A stretch of DNA of 13,540 bases from Gammaproteobacteria bacterium (GTDB taxonomy: Bacteria > Pseudomonadota > Gammaproteobacteria > GRL18). Made by a program: the position numbers and the translations under genes. This document shows positions 6,822-13,540 of the stretch, one piece after another (position 1 is the stretch's first letter; each line of letters starts with the position of its first letter). Below the pieces are notes generated by a model that had not been told where the DNA came from, made no database searches, and saw only the letters and a program-made list of their open reading frames with translations. Location of the stretch: positions 1 to 13,540 of the forward strand of contig WTAX01000346.1 in assembly GCA_013139395.1 (NCBI GenBank), written 5' to 3'.

Positions 6822-7652
6822 TTATGCAAGCTTTTGAGGTTTTTTGGCCACATTATTTCTCAAATAAACAGGACTTACCTGTTCTGCGCTCACAAGCAAA
6901 TTATTGGCTATTTCATTAAATGCTAAATAGGCAATATCTTTTGCGTTAGGATAAGATAATTGCTGCATTATTTCAGCAGAATAACACGGTGCGGCACACT
7001 GACAGGCAATCGGGCTCAATTTTTCTGTATAGACTGACCAGCCGTTACCCACTAATTGCCACTGTTTATCCAACACCAACAAATGATTAAGCAATTCACC
7101 TAATTGCTCTGGCTTTAAAACGTGTTCTGTACCCGTCAGAGTCATAAAGCCTTTATTCATTTCATAGGCAGCAAAGTAAATTTCATCCATTCTGGCATCA
7201 TTAGCAACCAGTACTTTATTTGCCTGTTCAGGTGCATCATGATGACAGTCTTGAGCTTGATTATAGCCTTGAGCTTGATTATAGCCTTGAGCTTGAATAT
7301 AGCCTTGAGCTTGATAACAGCCCTGAGCCTGATAAAAGCCCTGAGCAAGTGCAGCCAAAGATGAAATTTGTGCCACAGGCAGGTCAGCACCATAAGCAAT
7401 AGCCTGAACAACACCTGTAGCAACCCGAACTCCAGTAAAGGCACCAGGGCCACGTCCGAAAGCCAGCGTATCAATTTCCTTAATATCATAGCCAGCTTCA
7501 TCTAAAACTGAATCAATCATAGGTAAAATCAATTGAGTATGCTGTCTGGGCGCCATCTCAAAGCGTTCAATACTGGAAAATTCCTGTTGCTTACCTTCTA
7601 CTAAGGCAACCGAACACGCATTACTGGAGGTATCTAGAGCAAGTATTTTCAT
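6822..7652 (-). CDS. tsaB: TsaB, tRNA t6A-synthesis partner protein, with a repetitive insertion
   Basis: TsaB (formerly YeaZ) pairs with TsaD and TsaE to place threonylcarbamoyl on A37 of ANN-decoding tRNAs. The N-terminal MKILALDTSSNACSVAL and GRGPGAFTGVRVA (66-78) are its actin-like fold motifs, and DARMDEIYFAAY (152-163) follows the usual spacing. The protein is 276 aa against about 231 in E. coli. The excess is a loop at about residues 104-142 made of repeats of the form Y-x-Q-A-Q-G (five units, encoded by an 18-bp tandem array), placed between SLAALAQG and KVLVANDARMDEIY. The reading frame stays open through it. The gene follows yoaA directly, as in E. coli, which supports the assignment. 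Whether the insertion affects TsaD binding is unknown. Confidence 0.95.
   Translation of the reverse strand: MKILALDTSSNACSVALVEGKQQEFSSIERFEMAPRQHTQLILPMIDSVLDEAGYDIKEIDTLAFGRGPGAFTGVRVATGVVQAIAYGADLPVAQISSLAALAQGFYQAQGCYQAQGYIQAQGYNQAQGYNQAQDCHHDAPEQANKVLVANDARMDEIYFAAYEMNKGFMTLTGTEHVLKPEQLGELLNHLLVLDKQWQLVGNGWSVYTEKLSPIACQCAAPCYSAEIMQQLSYPNAKDIAYLAFNEIANNLLVSAEQVSPVYLRNNVAKKPQKLA
7250..7339. repeat. Five 18-bp tandem repeats inside tsaB
   Basis: Units lie at 7250-7267, 7268-7285, 7286-7303, 7304-7321 and 7322-7339. The plus-strand unit is CTTGAGCTTGATTATAGC; the first two are identical and later ones differ by one to a few bases, with a degenerate start of a sixth unit at 7340. On the coding strand each unit gives a hexapeptide like YNQAQG, so gain or loss of units keeps the frame. 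Confidence 0.9.
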
Positions 7653-7718
7653 TCAATAACTTTCATATATTATGTACTTAATTGCATATTCTAACAGAAA
7701 TAAATCCATCGATAATAG

Positions 7719-9836
7719 CTACGTTTTATTTTGTTTCGCCTGCATTTGAGCAAATTTATGTTGCAGTTGTTTAATCTCTGTTTCTACCGGCATCTTGGGC
7801 AGCGTTTTTCTTAAGTAGTAACCATAACTTTTGCTAAACAAACGAGGATCAGCAATAACCAGAATACCATAATCATCAATATCTCTAATCAAACGCCCTA
7901 CTCCCTGTTTTAGCACCATAGCCGTCTGAGGCAGTTGATAATGAGAGAAGGCATTGATACCTTGCTGCTGCATATAATTAATTCGCGCTTGTAATATGGG
8001 GTCATAGGGCGAAGCAAAGGGTAATTTATCGATTACCACACAGGACAATGCCCTACCCTTGACATCAACACCTTCCCAAAAACTGCTGGTACCTAATAAA
8101 ATTGCCCTGTTTGCTTGTTTAAATTCATCAAGTAATTGCTGTTTCGGCGCATCTCCCTGAACAAAGAGCTGATAGTCCAGGTTCTGTAATATTTCTTTAG
8201 CTTCCTGCAATGCACGGTAGGATGTAAATAAAATAAATGTTTTTCCCTGCAACCAGTCAACAATAGGTAAAATGGCTCGAATAACAGCACGGGTATAATG
8301 GCTATCGCTGGGTAAAGGCAAGTTTTGCGGTGCAAAAAGAACCGCCTGTTGACTATAATCAAAGGGACTATCCAGTTTTATGGCAGCAAAGTCTTTCAAT
8401 GCCAGTTGTTTTGAAAAATAACTAAATAATAATGTATTCTGATTGTTTTGTAATTGTGCTTCCTGCTGTGAAGAATCGCTGTCTATCGGCTCATGGCTGC
8501 CTACCTGCTCATAGCTGTCTATTGGCTCATGACTGTCTATTGGCTCATGGCTGTCTATTGGCTCATGGCTATTAATCTGTCCATAATTATTCACCGCCAG
8601 TGTTGCCGAGGTAAAAATCCAGTTTGACGAAGTGGCATCCAGTTGTTGTTTGAATTCATCACCAATTGATAAGGGAGTTAAATGAATAGCAAAGGAGTTG
8701 TGTGTACACTCAAACCAGTGGATCATCTCAGGCGGGGTACTTTGTGTCAGTTCTGAAAAGTTGCTCAATAATTGTTTACAGCGTTTAAAACAATTTTCCA
8801 GTTCAGCACTACTGCCGGCCAATGTCTCAAGAAACACCTTCAGCTTTTTTAAGCCATATAAGATCTCATCACATAAAGGTTTAATTGAGCCGCTTATTTC
8901 TGACCAGCTGCCGCGTTGCTTATAGCGTTTAAGGACCATAATTAAATCAGACAGAATTCGTCTAAGCTCATCATTAATAGTAGTAAAACGTGCCGCAGGT
9001 GCAGGTGATTTGGCAATTAAACGTCGTGAATCTCTAAGCAAATCTTTAATTTGTCTGGCAGAAACTTTGCGTGAGAAAAAACGCGAGGCAATTTCAGGTA
9101 ATTGATGGGCTTCGTCAATAATATAAGTTTGTGCTGAGGGCAATAACTCACCTAATGTATCTGTTTTTAATTTCAGATCTGCCATCAACAGGTGATGATT
9201 AACCACTACGACATCCGCTTCAAAGGCCTTTTTCCTGGCTTTTAAAACATAACAGTCATCATGAACCGGACAAGCACCACCCAGACAATTATCAGCTGTT
9301 GATGTCACTATCGGCCAGAGAGAGGACTGCTCCTTAAGCTGATTGAACTCAGAAATATCAGCAAATTCTGTCTGGCTTAACTGAGTTTTTATTAGTTGCA
9401 GCGCTGCTTGAGTCTGCTCATCATACCAGGCTTCCCCGCAGGCTTTTTCAAAACGATAAAGACAAATATAATTACTACGCCCTTTGAGAAGGCTGTAATT
9501 TAACGTTCGTTGATTGATGGGCTCTAAAATTGAAGTAATTAACGGTAAATCTTTACGATAGAGTTGATCTTGAAGATTTTTTGTCCCGGTACTGATAATG
9601 GTCTGTTTTGAGGATAAGATCACCGGCACCAGATAGGCAAATGTTTTGCCTGTACCCGTGCCTGCTTCACAAAGTAAAATATTCTGACTCTTCTGAGAAC
9701 GCTGGTGAGGTTGCCGCTCTAACAATTGCGCTACTTTTTTAGCCATGAGTAACTGCGCCTGACGAGGCGCATAATTGGCAAGATGCTCAGAAAGCAGACC
9801 ATCCTGAGAGAAGATGCTGGTTAAATCGTGAATCAT
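7719..9836 (-). CDS. yoaA: YoaA, XPD/DinG-family iron-sulfur DNA helicase
   Basis: This 705-aa ATP-dependent 5'-3' DNA helicase has Walker A GTGTGKT (59-65), the DEAH box (241-244), the SAT motif (410-412) and the C-terminal arginine motif QGVGRLIRD. Four cysteines, C125, C184, C189 and C195 (in ICLYRF and NCLGGACPVHDDCYVLKARKKA), match the 4Fe-4S cluster ligands of the XPD family. It agrees with E. coli YoaA along its whole length (for example NYICLYR, VVVVNHHLLMADL, FWEGVDVKGRALSCVVIDKLPF). E. coli YoaA takes part in DNA damage tolerance with the HolC clamp-loader subunit. The protein is about 70 residues longer than the 636-aa E. coli form. Part of this is a repetitive insertion at about 421-463 (SHEPID units), placed just after SATL. 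It is followed by tsaB, a synteny conserved in E. coli. Confidence 0.95.
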   Translation of the reverse strand: MIHDLTSIFSQDGLLSEHLANYAPRQAQLLMAKKVAQLLERQPHQRSQKSQNILLCEAGTGTGKTFAYLVPVILSSKQTIISTGTKNLQDQLYRKDLPLITSILEPINQRTLNYSLLKGRSNYICLYRFEKACGEAWYDEQTQAALQLIKTQLSQTEFADISEFNQLKEQSSLWPIVTSTADNCLGGACPVHDDCYVLKARKKAFEADVVVVNHHLLMADLKLKTDTLGELLPSAQTYIIDEAHQLPEIASRFFSRKVSARQIKDLLRDSRRLIAKSPAPAARFTTINDELRRILSDLIMVLKRYKQRGSWSEISGSIKPLCDEILYGLKKLKVFLETLAGSSAELENCFKRCKQLLSNFSELTQSTPPEMIHWFECTHNSFAIHLTPLSIGDEFKQQLDATSSNWIFTSATLAVNNYGQINSHEPIDSHEPIDSHEPIDSYEQVGSHEPIDSDSSQQEAQLQNNQNTLLFSYFSKQLALKDFAAIKLDSPFDYSQQAVLFAPQNLPLPSDSHYTRAVIRAILPIVDWLQGKTFILFTSYRALQEAKEILQNLDYQLFVQGDAPKQQLLDEFKQANRAILLGTSSFWEGVDVKGRALSCVVIDKLPFASPYDPILQARINYMQQQGINAFSHYQLPQTAMVLKQGVGRLIRDIDDYGILVIADPRLFSKSYGYYLRKTLPKMPVETEIKQLQHKFAQMQAKQNKT
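8479..8568. repeat. Five 18-bp tandem repeats inside yoaA
   Basis: Units lie at 8479-8496, 8497-8514, 8515-8532, 8533-8550 and 8551-8568. The plus-strand unit is CTGTCTATTGGCTCATGG; units 4 and 5 are identical, unit 3 differs by one base, and units 1 and 2 are more diverged. The coding strand gives SHEPID hexapeptides with one variant (SYEQVG). The period preserves the reading frame. The count (five) and period (18) equal those of the array in tsaB, but the sequences are unrelated. Confidence 0.9.
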
Positions 9837-9895
9837 TTCTTAATAGTATACTGAATCGATGCAAAATAGAGACTTTAGCAAAAAGTAAAGAGCTG

Positions 9896-10408
9896 CTAAC
9901 CGGCCTCTTCCCCGGCATCCAACCATTGTTTACTCCAGGCTAAAGTCGCTATTTTCTTAAAACGTGCAACCGTCATAGCCCCTTTTTTTGCTTTTTTACT
10001 TTGCTTGTCGATGATGTTATCAGACAATGTTGCCCGATCAATTTCATAGATTTCAAAGGGCTCATAATCATCATTTAACAACACCAGAACCACACTATCC
10101 CAGTTTTGTTCCATTTTTAGTTGACCAATGCGATGCGTATTTTTTGAGTCACTAAAGATGGTACGTCCTTTTATCTGAATTTTATCATGATAAAGATCAC
10201 CCGATTGCTCTGTACCAATGGCATCATAGCCAATTTGATCAGGCACAGCAGCTAAGTGCAATAGGCGCGTTGCGTCATAAACTGAGAGCTCACCACTCAC
10301 TCCCGATAGAGTTTTACCTGTTACACGGCGGTAATTGGCCGCTAATTGTCGAGCCTGTTGCATTAACACATCGACCGAATAGACATTATTTGTCTGTGCT
10401 TGAGTCAT
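9896..10408 (-). CDS. PD-(D/E)XK-like protein of unknown function
   Basis: I do not recognise a named family for this 170-aa soluble protein. Residues 10-50 look helical (VDVLMQQARQLAANYRRVTG, then SGVSGELSVYDATRLLHL). A candidate nuclease-type core follows: E40 in SGELSVYDA, D62 in GYDAIG and Q78-I-K80 in KIQIKGR. This resembles the E...D...(D/E/Q)xK arrangement of the PD-(D/E)XK fold. C-terminal strands (WDSVVLVLLNDDYEPFEIYE) also fit the core sheet. The Lys-rich tail (KQSKKAKKGAMTVARFKK) could contact nucleic acid. It lies 59 bp upstream of yoaA on the same strand, so it may be cotranscribed with that helicase, which would suit a DNA-related role. The fold assignment is inference, and an inactive nuclease-like protein is equally possible. 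Confidence 0.8.
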   Translation of the reverse strand: MTQAQTNNVYSVDVLMQQARQLAANYRRVTGKTLSGVSGELSVYDATRLLHLAAVPDQIGYDAIGTEQSGDLYHDKIQIKGRTIFSDSKNTHRIGQLKMEQNWDSVVLVLLNDDYEPFEIYEIDRATLSDNIIDKQSKKAKKGAMTVARFKKIATLAWSKQWLDAGEEAG

Positions 10409-10466
10409 TTTTTATCAATATTCTTTTTTGTGAGTAGGTAAATTTAAAGTAACTATTCAGTGTGTA

Positions 10467-10579
10467 TTCCTAAATAACGCTTGTTAAGCCCATGGTCACT
10501 TATTATTAGACTCATATTGACATAAAATCAGCCAATAATAAATGACAGGTTCTAATGCTCCGTGTATACCATTTAGGAA
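10467..10579. mobile_element. MITE-like palindromic element, copy B
   Basis: This 113-bp non-coding element lies between the nitroreductase gene and the PD-(D/E)XK-like gene. Its ends are inverted copies of TTCCTAAAT (10467-10475 and 10571-10579). Read as reverse complement, it matches copy A (2750-2893): shared pieces include CTGTCATTTATTATTGG (compare A), TGATTTTATG and CAATATGAG. Similarity also covers the flank outside one arm (ATACACGGAGCATTAG against ATACACGCAGCATCAG). It is shorter and its internal stem is less perfect than in copy A. Confidence 0.6.
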
Positions 10580-10650
10580 CAGTTATTTAAATTCCTGCCA
10601 AAATGTTGATTAATTAGTCACTATTGCTAAAAGCTGGATTATTAGCCAAC

Positions 10651-11316
10651 TCAATCAAAAAATTGAGTAAAGCTCGTATAATCTTCACGTTCAGTACGAT
10701 AACTATTCACCAGTGCATCTTTATCTTCATAGCCTAAGGCCATGCCGCAAATTAACACTGAGTTATTATCTTGATCTAATGCTGTTTTTACAATTTGAGG
10801 ATATTCTGTCAATGCCGCCTGTGGACATGTCGCTAATCCTTGATCCACTGCGGCCAGCATAACTGATTGCAAAAACATACCATAATCAAGGTAAGAGCCT
10901 TGTTCAGCGTGTTCATCCAAAAAGAAAAATAAGGCAACTGGTGCATCAAAAGCTCGATAATTTGCGGCCCATTGATCAAGCTGTCGCTGTTTATCGTCCC
11001 GGCTAATATTTAATGTTGAATACATTTTTAAGCCACAGGCTTTACGTCGACTTTTGAATGGCTCTTCCCATTGTTTGGGATAATATTGATAATCCATATT
11101 GGCTTTAGAACCAGAACGAAAGGCTTGTTCTAATTGCTCTTCTAATTGTTTTTTAGTTTTACCTTGAACAACGGCAACTTGCCAGGGCTGTGTATTCACA
11201 CCCGAGGGTGCATGACGAGCCAAATCGAGTATAGTTTGAATTTTTTCTGCTGCAACCGGCTTATCTAAAAAAGCACGTGTTGATTTTCGCTTAAGAATAG
11301 TTTCGCTAAACTGCAT
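10651..11316 (-). CDS. Nitroreductase-family FMN oxidoreductase
   Basis: This 221-aa cytoplasmic flavoenzyme probably reduces nitro or quinone substrates with NAD(P)H. The FMN-phosphate-binding start RKSTRAF (10-16) and APSGVNTQPW (36-45) are typical, and CGMALGYED near the C-terminus closes the FMN site. LDYGMFLQSVMLAAVDQGL matches the dimer-interface helix. It resembles PnbA/NfnB-like nitroreductases with a long middle region (RSGSKANMDYQYYPKQWEE) covering the active site. A GGGA eight bases before the ATG serves as ribosome site. It begins 26 bp after the diguanylate cyclase gene on the same strand, so it is probably cotranscribed. The physiological substrate cannot be told. Confidence 0.92.
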   Translation of the reverse strand: MQFSETILKRKSTRAFLDKPVAAEKIQTILDLARHAPSGVNTQPWQVAVVQGKTKKQLEEQLEQAFRSGSKANMDYQYYPKQWEEPFKSRRKACGLKMYSTLNISRDDKQRQLDQWAANYRAFDAPVALFFFLDEHAEQGSYLDYGMFLQSVMLAAVDQGLATCPQAALTEYPQIVKTALDQDNNSVLICGMALGYEDKDALVNSYRTEREDYTSFTQFFD

Positions 11317-11342
11317 TAATTTATTCCCAAAATTTAAAAAGG

Positions 11343-12518
11343 TTAATATTGAAATTTTTGTGGATATTCAGCACGCTCAGTCAAAGCTAATAAGCCGGCA
11401 TTAATAGCGCGATTTCGACCCTGTTCTTTAGCATCATATAAAGCTTGATCGGCCGTTGAAAGTAACTTCATACCCAGCTCTTTTATATCATTAATCGTGT
11501 TTTCAGTCATCAATGTTGAAACACCTGCTGAAATTGTAATAGTTAACAGCACATTCTTATCAATAACAATACGATTTTTATTGACTGCCGTAATAATCCG
11601 CTGGGCCACCATCATAGCTTCATCATTACCGGTATCCGGAAGTATTACGGCAAACTCTTCACCACCATAACGAGCCAAAACATCTTGTGAACGCAACATA
11701 CTCTGCACTCTTTGCGCCACTTGTCGTAAAACATCATCACCAACACCATGGCCATAGGTATCATTAACTGATTTAAAGTGATCAATATCGAGAAAGAGAC
11801 AGGATATAGCATTCAAAGACCGCTCATGACGTGCTAATTCCTCTGGTAATCTCTTATCAAAAAAACGTCGATTATGTACCTGAGTCAGAGCATCTGTCAT
11901 TGAACTTAGTTTTAAACGTTCAAGGTTGAGTGCATTTTCAATGCATACAGCCATAATAAAAGACAATCTTTGTAAAAAATCACTGGCTTTGTGAGCCTTA
12001 AATCGGTTGCGGTCATAACTCCCACAACAAAACACACCAATTTTTTTTCCTCGTCGAATAAGAGGCAGTACCGCAATTGATTCAATATTAGGTTTATCTA
12101 TCAACCACTGGTGTTTTCCAATTTGGTAAGTGCCTGTGGTTATGTGGCTGGGAAGATATTTTAATTTTTCCAATTCTACTGGAAAATTCAATAAGGTCAA
12201 AAATTGATTATTTTCACTTTCACGAATAGATTCAGGTATTAAACGCCGCAAAGATAATTCCGCATCTTCAAGCAGCAAGGTACAGGCATCAAGCTTAAAT
12301 AAACTCACGTACTCATGACATAAAATTGAAAATAATTGTTCAATCGATTCGGCAGACATTAATTTAAATTCAATTTTTTCAAAGCGCTTTAATTTGTGCT
12401 GATTTTCATGAGCATTACTTAACAGCTTATTAAATTGAGTTCTTAATTGCTCATCATTGCTTTGACTATTTGCTATTTGAGATATTGCTGTTTTTTTAGA
12501 ATGGTCCGAACTGCTCAT
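11343..12518 (-). CDS. Diguanylate cyclase with DUF484/GAF-like sensor (GGDEF)
   Basis: This 391-aa cytoplasmic enzyme is expected to make c-di-GMP from two GTP. The N-terminal part (about 25-50) is a coiled helix. Residues about 50-200 resemble the DUF484/GAF-type domain found before GGDEF domains in gammaproteobacteria (SAESIEQLFSILCHEYVSLF, then IAVLPLIRRGKKIGVFCCGS). The GGDEF domain spans about 205-372. It has DALTQVHNRRFF, LFLDIDHFKSVNDTYGHGVGD, the active-site motif GGEEF at 285-289 and the feedback-inhibition I-site RxxD as R276-S-Q-D279, five residues before it. All catalytic residues are present, so it should be active and product-inhibited. A clear GAGGG lies five bases before the ATG. 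No membrane segment is seen. The sensor ligand is unknown. Confidence 0.95.
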   Translation of the reverse strand: MSSSDHSKKTAISQIANSQSNDEQLRTQFNKLLSNAHENQHKLKRFEKIEFKLMSAESIEQLFSILCHEYVSLFKLDACTLLLEDAELSLRRLIPESIRESENNQFLTLLNFPVELEKLKYLPSHITTGTYQIGKHQWLIDKPNIESIAVLPLIRRGKKIGVFCCGSYDRNRFKAHKASDFLQRLSFIMAVCIENALNLERLKLSSMTDALTQVHNRRFFDKRLPEELARHERSLNAISCLFLDIDHFKSVNDTYGHGVGDDVLRQVAQRVQSMLRSQDVLARYGGEEFAVILPDTGNDEAMMVAQRIITAVNKNRIVIDKNVLLTITISAGVSTLMTENTINDIKELGMKLLSTADQALYDAKEQGRNRAINAGLLALTERAEYPQKFQY

Positions 12519-12793
12519 TTTAACCCTCAGTTTACAACATAAATCACATGGAATTTAGTATCAATTTCACTTATAAAAAATGCGTTTAACGAATAGTTAT
12601 TCCGGGATTGGCAATATGTCATCTTTTCCCGACACAAACTAAATCTATTTTCTGACAGTTTGTTACAAAAAATCCTCTCAATAGCAATAATTAAAGCACA
12701 ATACACTAGGAGCTTGTCCGAGAATAGATAACCTACTGCGGACAAGCTCCTGGACGCTACTTAAAAAAATCACACAAAAAGGACTATTTGTTG
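12519..12793. promoter_or_regulatory. Divergent intergenic region between the GGDEF gene and the pilin gene
   Basis: About 275 bp of AT-rich DNA must hold the promoters for both flanking genes. It contains the inverted repeat at 12708-12751 listed separately. A 72-codon frame on the minus strand here has no family resemblance and runs through that repeat, so I take it as chance. I see no confident promoter. Confidence 0.4.
12708..12751. repeat. Perfect 13-bp inverted repeat, possible remnant of a mobile element
   Basis: Arms AGGAGCTTGTCCG (12708-12720) and CGGACAAGCTCCT (12739-12751) are exact reverse complements with an 18-base loop. It is GC-richer than its surroundings, lacks a T-tract and lies between divergent promoters, so it is not a normal terminator. 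The form suggests two abutting insertion-element ends or a small dispersed palindrome, or else a strong leader stem for the pilin gene. Confidence 0.6.
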
Positions 12794-13345
12794 ATGATAG
12801 CATATCAAAGTAAAAAGTTTCACGGATTTACACTTATTGAACTAATAATTACCATTGTTATTACTGGAATTCTTTTTTCAGTAGCCATTCCATCATTTTC
12901 TCATATTCTTGCTCAAAACCAACAAACTTCTTTATTGTATACTATCTTTGCCCAACTCAATTTTGCACGCTATGAGGCAATTAAAACAAACCAGCAGATA
13001 ATGCTATGTAAAAGTATAGATGGCAAACTATGCGTCACTACCACTTTATGGTCTGATGGCTGGCTTATTTTTGCGGATACTGATAACAATAAAAAAGTAA
13101 GTAGTAATGAATCAATTTTATATATCCAACAATCATTGCCGGATAATATTTTCTTTGATTATAAGGGCTCAGGTTCCAGTAACTATTTTCGATATTTCCC
13201 TAATGGTCGCGGCAGCTCTAATGGCACCTTTACCTTGTGTAATCATTCTGATGAAAAAATGGCGAGAAGTATCATTGTTTCCCGCTCTGGCAGAGCCCGA
13301 ATTGATAATAAGAAAGGTAGTGGAGAAGCATTAACCTGTAGCTAA
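12794..13345 (+). CDS. GspH/FimT-type minor pseudopilin
   Basis: This 183-aa protein is a type IV pilus or type II secretion minor pilin. After a short basic leader, the prepilin peptidase site is G11-F12 in FHGFTLIELIIT, with the conserved Glu at position +5 of the mature chain (E16). A hydrophobic N-terminal helix of about 24 residues follows, then a GspH/FimT domain (LNFARYEAIKTNQQIMLCKS, WSDGWLIFADTDNNKKV, FPNGRGSSNGTFTLCN, IIVSRSGRARI). Cysteines may form disulfides outside the membrane. Start choice: the ATG at 12794 has AGGA ten bases upstream; two TTG codons just before it (12788, 12791) could also serve. It stands alone here, not in a pilin gene cluster, as far as the window shows. 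Confidence 0.9.
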   Translation: MIAYQSKKFHGFTLIELIITIVITGILFSVAIPSFSHILAQNQQTSLLYTIFAQLNFARYEAIKTNQQIMLCKSIDGKLCVTTTLWSDGWLIFADTDNNKKVSSNESILYIQQSLPDNIFFDYKGSGSSNYFRYFPNGRGSSNGTFTLCNHSDEKMARSIIVSRSGRARIDNKKGSGEALTCS

Positions 13346-13350
13346 ATCAT

Positions 13351-13381
13351 TGATATTATTTACAGACAGTAAATAATATCA
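13351..13381 (+). terminator. Hairpin after the pilin gene
   Basis: Perfect 13-base arms TGATATTATTTAC (13351-13363) and GTAAATAATATCA (13369-13381) with a five-base loop begin six bases after the pilin stop codon. The stem is AT-rich and no T-run follows, so it is a weak or non-classical terminator, or an mRNA 3'-end stabiliser, which also separates the pilin gene from the tRNA promoter. Confidence 0.5.
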
Positions 13382-13400
13382 AATTAATTAACAATGTTTC

Positions 13401-13428
13401 TTGACATTAAAATCAAAATGCATAGAAT
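13401..13428 (+). promoter_or_regulatory. Sigma-70 promoter for tRNA-Asn
   Basis: TTGACA (13401-13406) is a consensus -35 box, and TAGAAT (13423-13428) is a near-consensus -10 box 16 bases downstream. Transcription would begin near 13435, giving a leader of about 30 bases before the mature tRNA end, which is normal for tRNA genes. Confidence 0.7.
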
Positions 13429-13463
13429 ATGCATCGTTGCCTGAGTTAAGAGCAGCAAACAAT

Positions 13464-13538
13464 TCCCCAATAGCTCAGCGGTAGAGTAGGTGACTGTTAA
13501 TCACTTGGTCGCATGTTCGAATCATGCTTGGGGAGCCA
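13464..13538 (+). tRNA. tRNA-Asn (anticodon GTT)
   Basis: A complete 75-nt cloverleaf including encoded CCA. The acceptor stem pairs TCCCCAA (13464-13470) with TTGGGGA (13528-13534), followed by G and CCA. The D arm is GCTC/GAGT with loop AGCGGTA. The anticodon stem GGTGA/TCACT encloses loop CTGTTAA with anticodon GTT at 13496-13498. The variable loop has five bases. The T arm GCATG/CATGC encloses TTCGAAT. Two G-U pairs close the D and anticodon stems. The product reads AAU and AAC codons and is a substrate for the t6A modification that needs TsaB, encoded in the same window. Confidence 0.97.
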
Positions 13539-13540
13539 AA

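Noticed and set aside
7250..7339. CRISPR-like array
   Set aside because: The units are contiguous with no unique spacers, and they lie inside an open coding frame. The same holds for 8479-8568 and, apart from the coding frame, for 583-638.
7122..7501. Open frames of 60-114 codons in other frames across the tsaB repeat region
   Set aside because: The 18-bp period keeps every frame open there, producing low-complexity shadow translations; the tsaB frame has clear family motifs.
12527..12745. 72-codon open frame on the minus strand upstream of the GGDEF gene
   Set aside because: It has no recognisable domain, runs through the inverted repeat at 12708-12751, and occupies the promoter region of a gene with its own good ribosome site.
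13464..13540. tRNA-Asn as an integration site for a genomic island
   Set aside because: tRNA genes are common targets, but the window ends two bases after the CCA end, and no integrase or repeated tRNA 3' end is visible here.

Overview
The window looks like a stretch of a low-GC gammaproteobacterial chromosome. The reasons are the yoaA-tsaB gene pair, which is also adjacent in E. coli, a diguanylate cyclase with a DUF484-like N-terminus, a GspH/FimT minor pilin, Cus-type RND metal-efflux parts and a standard tRNA-Asn. I cannot fix the genus by eye. No phage, integrase or complete insertion sequence is visible.

Left third (1-5554): this appears to be a metal (probably copper/silver) response region. 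On the minus strand lie the start of a CusB-type periplasmic adaptor, running off the left edge, and upstream of it a TolC/CusC-type outer-membrane factor. A four-copy 14-bp tandem repeat sits between them. Divergently, on the plus strand, are a 61-aa membrane protein with a His/Met tail, a 69-aa SHOCT protein, an exported DUF4399 protein and an OmpR-type response regulator overlapping its histidine kinase. The divergent intergenic region holds a perfect 26-bp palindrome that is a candidate operator. I infer that the two-component system controls the efflux operon, but the sequence does not prove it.

Middle (5555-10408, all minus): in order of transcription, a PD-(D/E)XK-like protein of unknown role, YoaA (XPD-like iron-sulfur helicase), TsaB (tRNA t6A synthesis), a PilZ c-di-GMP receptor, a small DUF350 membrane protein and an exported lytic transglycosylase. 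Both tsaB and yoaA carry an in-frame array of exactly five 18-bp units, adding repetitive hexapeptide loops to otherwise conserved proteins.

Right third (10409-13540): a nitroreductase and a DUF484-GGDEF diguanylate cyclase (minus), then a divergent GspH/FimT-type pseudopilin (plus), a promoter and a complete tRNA-Asn(GTT). PilZ, GGDEF and pilin genes together hint at c-di-GMP/surface-behaviour functions, although they are not one operon.

Dispersed repeats: two related palindromic, MITE-like elements lie at about 2750-2893 and, in opposite orientation, at 10467-10579. They share a similar internal sequence and TTCCTRAAT-like ends. A separate perfect 13-bp inverted repeat lies at 12708-12751. 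I found no clear-cut new biological system. The most interesting items are the paired 18-bp repeat insertions, the MITE-like family and the small proteins of the metal cluster.
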